From an uncultured Brevibacterium sp. (lineage in GTDB: Bacteria; Actinomycetota; Actinomycetes; Actinomycetales; Brevibacteriaceae), in the NCBI GenBank assembly GCA_902489185.1, contig CABTZC010000117.1:1-6826 (forward strand): 6,826 nucleotides of DNA, given 5' to 3'. The notes under the pieces were generated by a model, which did not search any database, was not told the origin of the DNA, and saw only the letters and a program-made list of their open reading frames with translations. Positions within the stretch are counted from its first letter, which is position 1; every line of letters begins with the position of its first letter. The position numbers and the translations under genes were made by a program. Shown piece after piece: positions 5,108-6,826 of the stretch.

Positions 5108-6826
5108 ATGAACTCACTCGTCATCATGTTTATTGGCCTGGTAATGATCCTGGCCGGCTATTTTCTTTACTCCAAGTTCCTCGCCAAGAAGGTCTACCAG
5201 CTTGACGAGCACGCCATCACCCCCGCGCACGCGCAACGCGACGGCGTCGACTTCGTGCCCACCAACAAGTGGGTGCTGTGGGGACACCACTTCACCTCGG
5301 TAGCGGGTGCGGCGCCCATCACGGGTCCCGCGGTCGCCATGATCTGGGGCTGGCTGCCGGCATTCCTGTGGGTGACCATCGGTACGGTGTTCTTCGCCGG
5401 CATGCACGACTTCGGTGCGCTGTGGGCCTCGACCCGTAACAAGGGCCGCACGATCGGCGACCTGGCTAAGCGCTACATTGGTGGTCGGGGCTCGCTGCTC
5501 TTCACCGTCGTTATCTTCCTGCTCATCATCATCGTCAACGCGGTGTTTGCCTCGATCATCGCCGGCCTGCTCGTCAGCACACCGACCGCAGTCATCCCGA
5601 CCTGGGGTGCGATCGCCATCGCGCTGTGCATCGGCCAGGCTATCTACCGCCTCAAGTGGAACCTGCCGATCGTCTCGATCGTCGGCGTCGTCGCTCTCTA
5701 CGCGCTCATCATCCTGGGCGACATGTTCCCGATCGTCCTGCCCGAAACCGTCATGGGCATGTCCGCACAGGCGTTCTGGATCGTCGTCCTCTTCCTCTAC
5801 GCGGGCGTCGCCTCGCTCATGCCGGTGTGGATGCTGCTCCAGCCGCGTGACTACATCAACGGCCTCCAGCTGTTCATCGGCCTGGGCATCCTCTATGCCG
5901 CAATCATCATCTCCGCGCCGACGGTCCTCCTCGACCCGGTGGCTTCGGAACTGCCCGCCGGCCAGGCACCCATCTGGCCGTTGCTCTTCGTGACCGTCGC
6001 CTGTGGCGCGATTTCCGGCTTCCATGGCGTGGTCGCCTCGGGCACCTCGTCCAAGCAGCTCGACAAGGAAACCGACGCCCGCTTCGTTGGCTACTTCGGT
6101 GCTGTGGGCGAAGGCCTGCTCGCACTCGGTACGATCATCGCCGTGTCCTCCGGCTTCAAGGCCATGGGTGACTTCCAGGAGGCCTACGCGAACGGCGGAA
6201 TTGGCGCCTTCGTCGCCGGCGGTGGCAACATCCTCAACGAGGGACTCGGCATCCCGCCGAGCCTGTCCGCAACGGTCCTCGCGACAATGGCCATCCTCTT
6301 CGCCGCAACGACGATGGACACCGCCGTACGTCTGCACCGCCTCATCATCGCGGAAATCGGCGCGCAGATGGGCGTGAAGATCACCCCGGTCGTCGGCACG
6401 ATCATCGCGCTCGCCCTGGGCCTCGGCCTGGCATTCGGTGCGGGTGAGGGCGGAGCCGGCGACGGTGGCATGATCCTGTGGCCGCTCTTCGGTACGACAA
6501 ACCAGATCCTGGCGGTGCTCACGTTGTCCGTCTTGGGCGTCATGCTGTTGCGCAAACGTAGGCCGGTCCTGCCGATTCTCATCCCGCTCCTCTTCGTTTT
6601 CACCATGACGTTCTGGGCACTGGTGATCCAGCTTGGGCAGTTCTTCGCCGCGCAGAACTGGCTGCTGCTGGGCTTCGGCTCCGCGATCTTTGTGGCCGCG
6701 CTCTGGACCGTCATCGAATCGGTGTCGTCCATGGTTAAGGCTGGACGGAGCGATCCCGAACCCGAAGACGAGGATCCGGTCGAGCGGCGCACCGTCGCCG
6801 ATTCCCCGCAGGAAACCGGCTCCAAG
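5108..6826 (+). CDS. cstA: Carbon starvation protein CstA family transporter (3' end outside window)
   Basis: 573 codons without a stop, running off the window end. CstA proteins are polytopic membrane transporters induced on carbon limitation and linked to uptake of peptides or pyruvate. Landmarks: GHHFTSVAGAAPITGP (59-74), FAGMHDFGALWASTRNKG (96-113), MPVWMLLQPRDYI (238-250), CGAISGFHGVVASGTSSKQL (299-318) and FGTTNQILAV (461-470), with about 14-16 hydrophobic segments. This is the short form, below the roughly 700 residues of E. coli CstA. The tail after 545 is acidic and hydrophilic, so the stop is probably close beyond the edge. The start is firm: a TAG at 5105-5107 is directly upstream in frame and AGGAGA (5093-5098) is nine bases before ATG. 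Third-position GC is far higher than in the upstream operon (about 88% over codons 29-68). Substrate not determined. Confidence 0.93.
   Translation, partial: MNSLVIMFIGLVMILAGYFLYSKFLAKKVYQLDEHAITPAHAQRDGVDFVPTNKWVLWGHHFTSVAGAAPITGPAVAMIWGWLPAFLWVTIGTVFFAGMHDFGALWASTRNKGRTIGDLAKRYIGGRGSLLFTVVIFLLIIIVNAVFASIIAGLLVSTPTAVIPTWGAIAIALCIGQAIYRLKWNLPIVSIVGVVALYALIILGDMFPIVLPETVMGMSAQAFWIVVLFLYAGVASLMPVWMLLQPRDYINGLQLFIGLGILYAAIIISAPTVLLDPVASELPAGQAPIWPLLFVTVACGAISGFHGVVASGTSSKQLDKETDARFVGYFGAVGEGLLALGTIIAVSSGFKAMGDFQEAYANGGIGAFVAGGGNILNEGLGIPPSLSATVLATMAILFAATTMDTAVRLHRLIIAEIGAQMGVKITPVVGTIIALALGLGLAFGAGEGGAGDGGMILWPLFGTTNQILAVLTLSVLGVMLLRKRRPVLPILIPLLFVFTMTFWALVIQLGQFFAAQNWLLLGFGSAIFVAALWTVIESVSSMVKAGRSDPEPEDEDPVERRTVADSPQETGSK

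Noticed and set aside
4984..5205. 73-codon plus-strand open frame before cstA
   Set aside because: It overlaps the well-supported cstA start in another frame, lacks a Shine-Dalgarno sequence, and its second half is out-of-frame cstA.
5114..6337. 407-codon open frame on the minus strand opposite cstA
   Set aside because: Its product is a low-complexity string rich in D, E, R, G and H, the typical mirror of a high-GC gene with strong third-position bias; cstA on the other strand has clear family motifs.
6184..6825. 213-codon minus-strand open frame
   Set aside because: Also a shadow of cstA, with repetitive S/P/R/A-rich product and no recognisable domain.

Overview
The window is bacterial. 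It looks like an actinobacterium (high-GC Gram-positive): all genes use GC-rich codons, strongest SD-type sites are AGGAG/AAGGAG, and the protein families (NfdA/YtcJ-type amidohydrolase, CobW GTPase, small membrane protein plus sodium:solute symporter, short-form CstA) are common there. Genus cannot be fixed by eye.

Layout. Positions 1-469 hold no confident gene. They contain two tandem inverted repeats (191-235 and 286-320) sharing the half-site TTTGGATACACTC, then a hairpin followed by a T run (356-389), then the SD and start of the first gene. Positions 470-4891 are one four-gene plus-strand operon: a metal-dependent amidohydrolase (470-2140), a CobW/COG0523-type G3E P-loop protein (2137-3171), a 74-residue two-helix membrane protein (3168-3392) and a sodium:solute symporter (3389-4891). 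Every internal junction is a 4-base ATGA stop/start overlap, so translation is probably coupled. Positions 4892-5107 are an intergenic region with an 11-bp imperfect dyad. From 5108 to the window edge is cstA, a carbon-starvation/pyruvate-type transporter, open at its 3' end.

How it may work (inference): the symporter with its small partner imports an organic substrate, the amidohydrolase hydrolyses a C-N (amide, formamide or related) bond in it, and the CobW-like protein supplies or maintains the hydrolase's metal. The paired operators suggest control by a dimeric, perhaps GntR-type, repressor encoded outside the window. The substrate is unknown. The CobW-like protein lacks the usual NKxD guanine-recognition motif, which makes it the oddest gene here. 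Third-position GC jumps from roughly 55-60% in the operon genes sampled to almost 90% in cstA, so the operon may have a different history from its neighbour.
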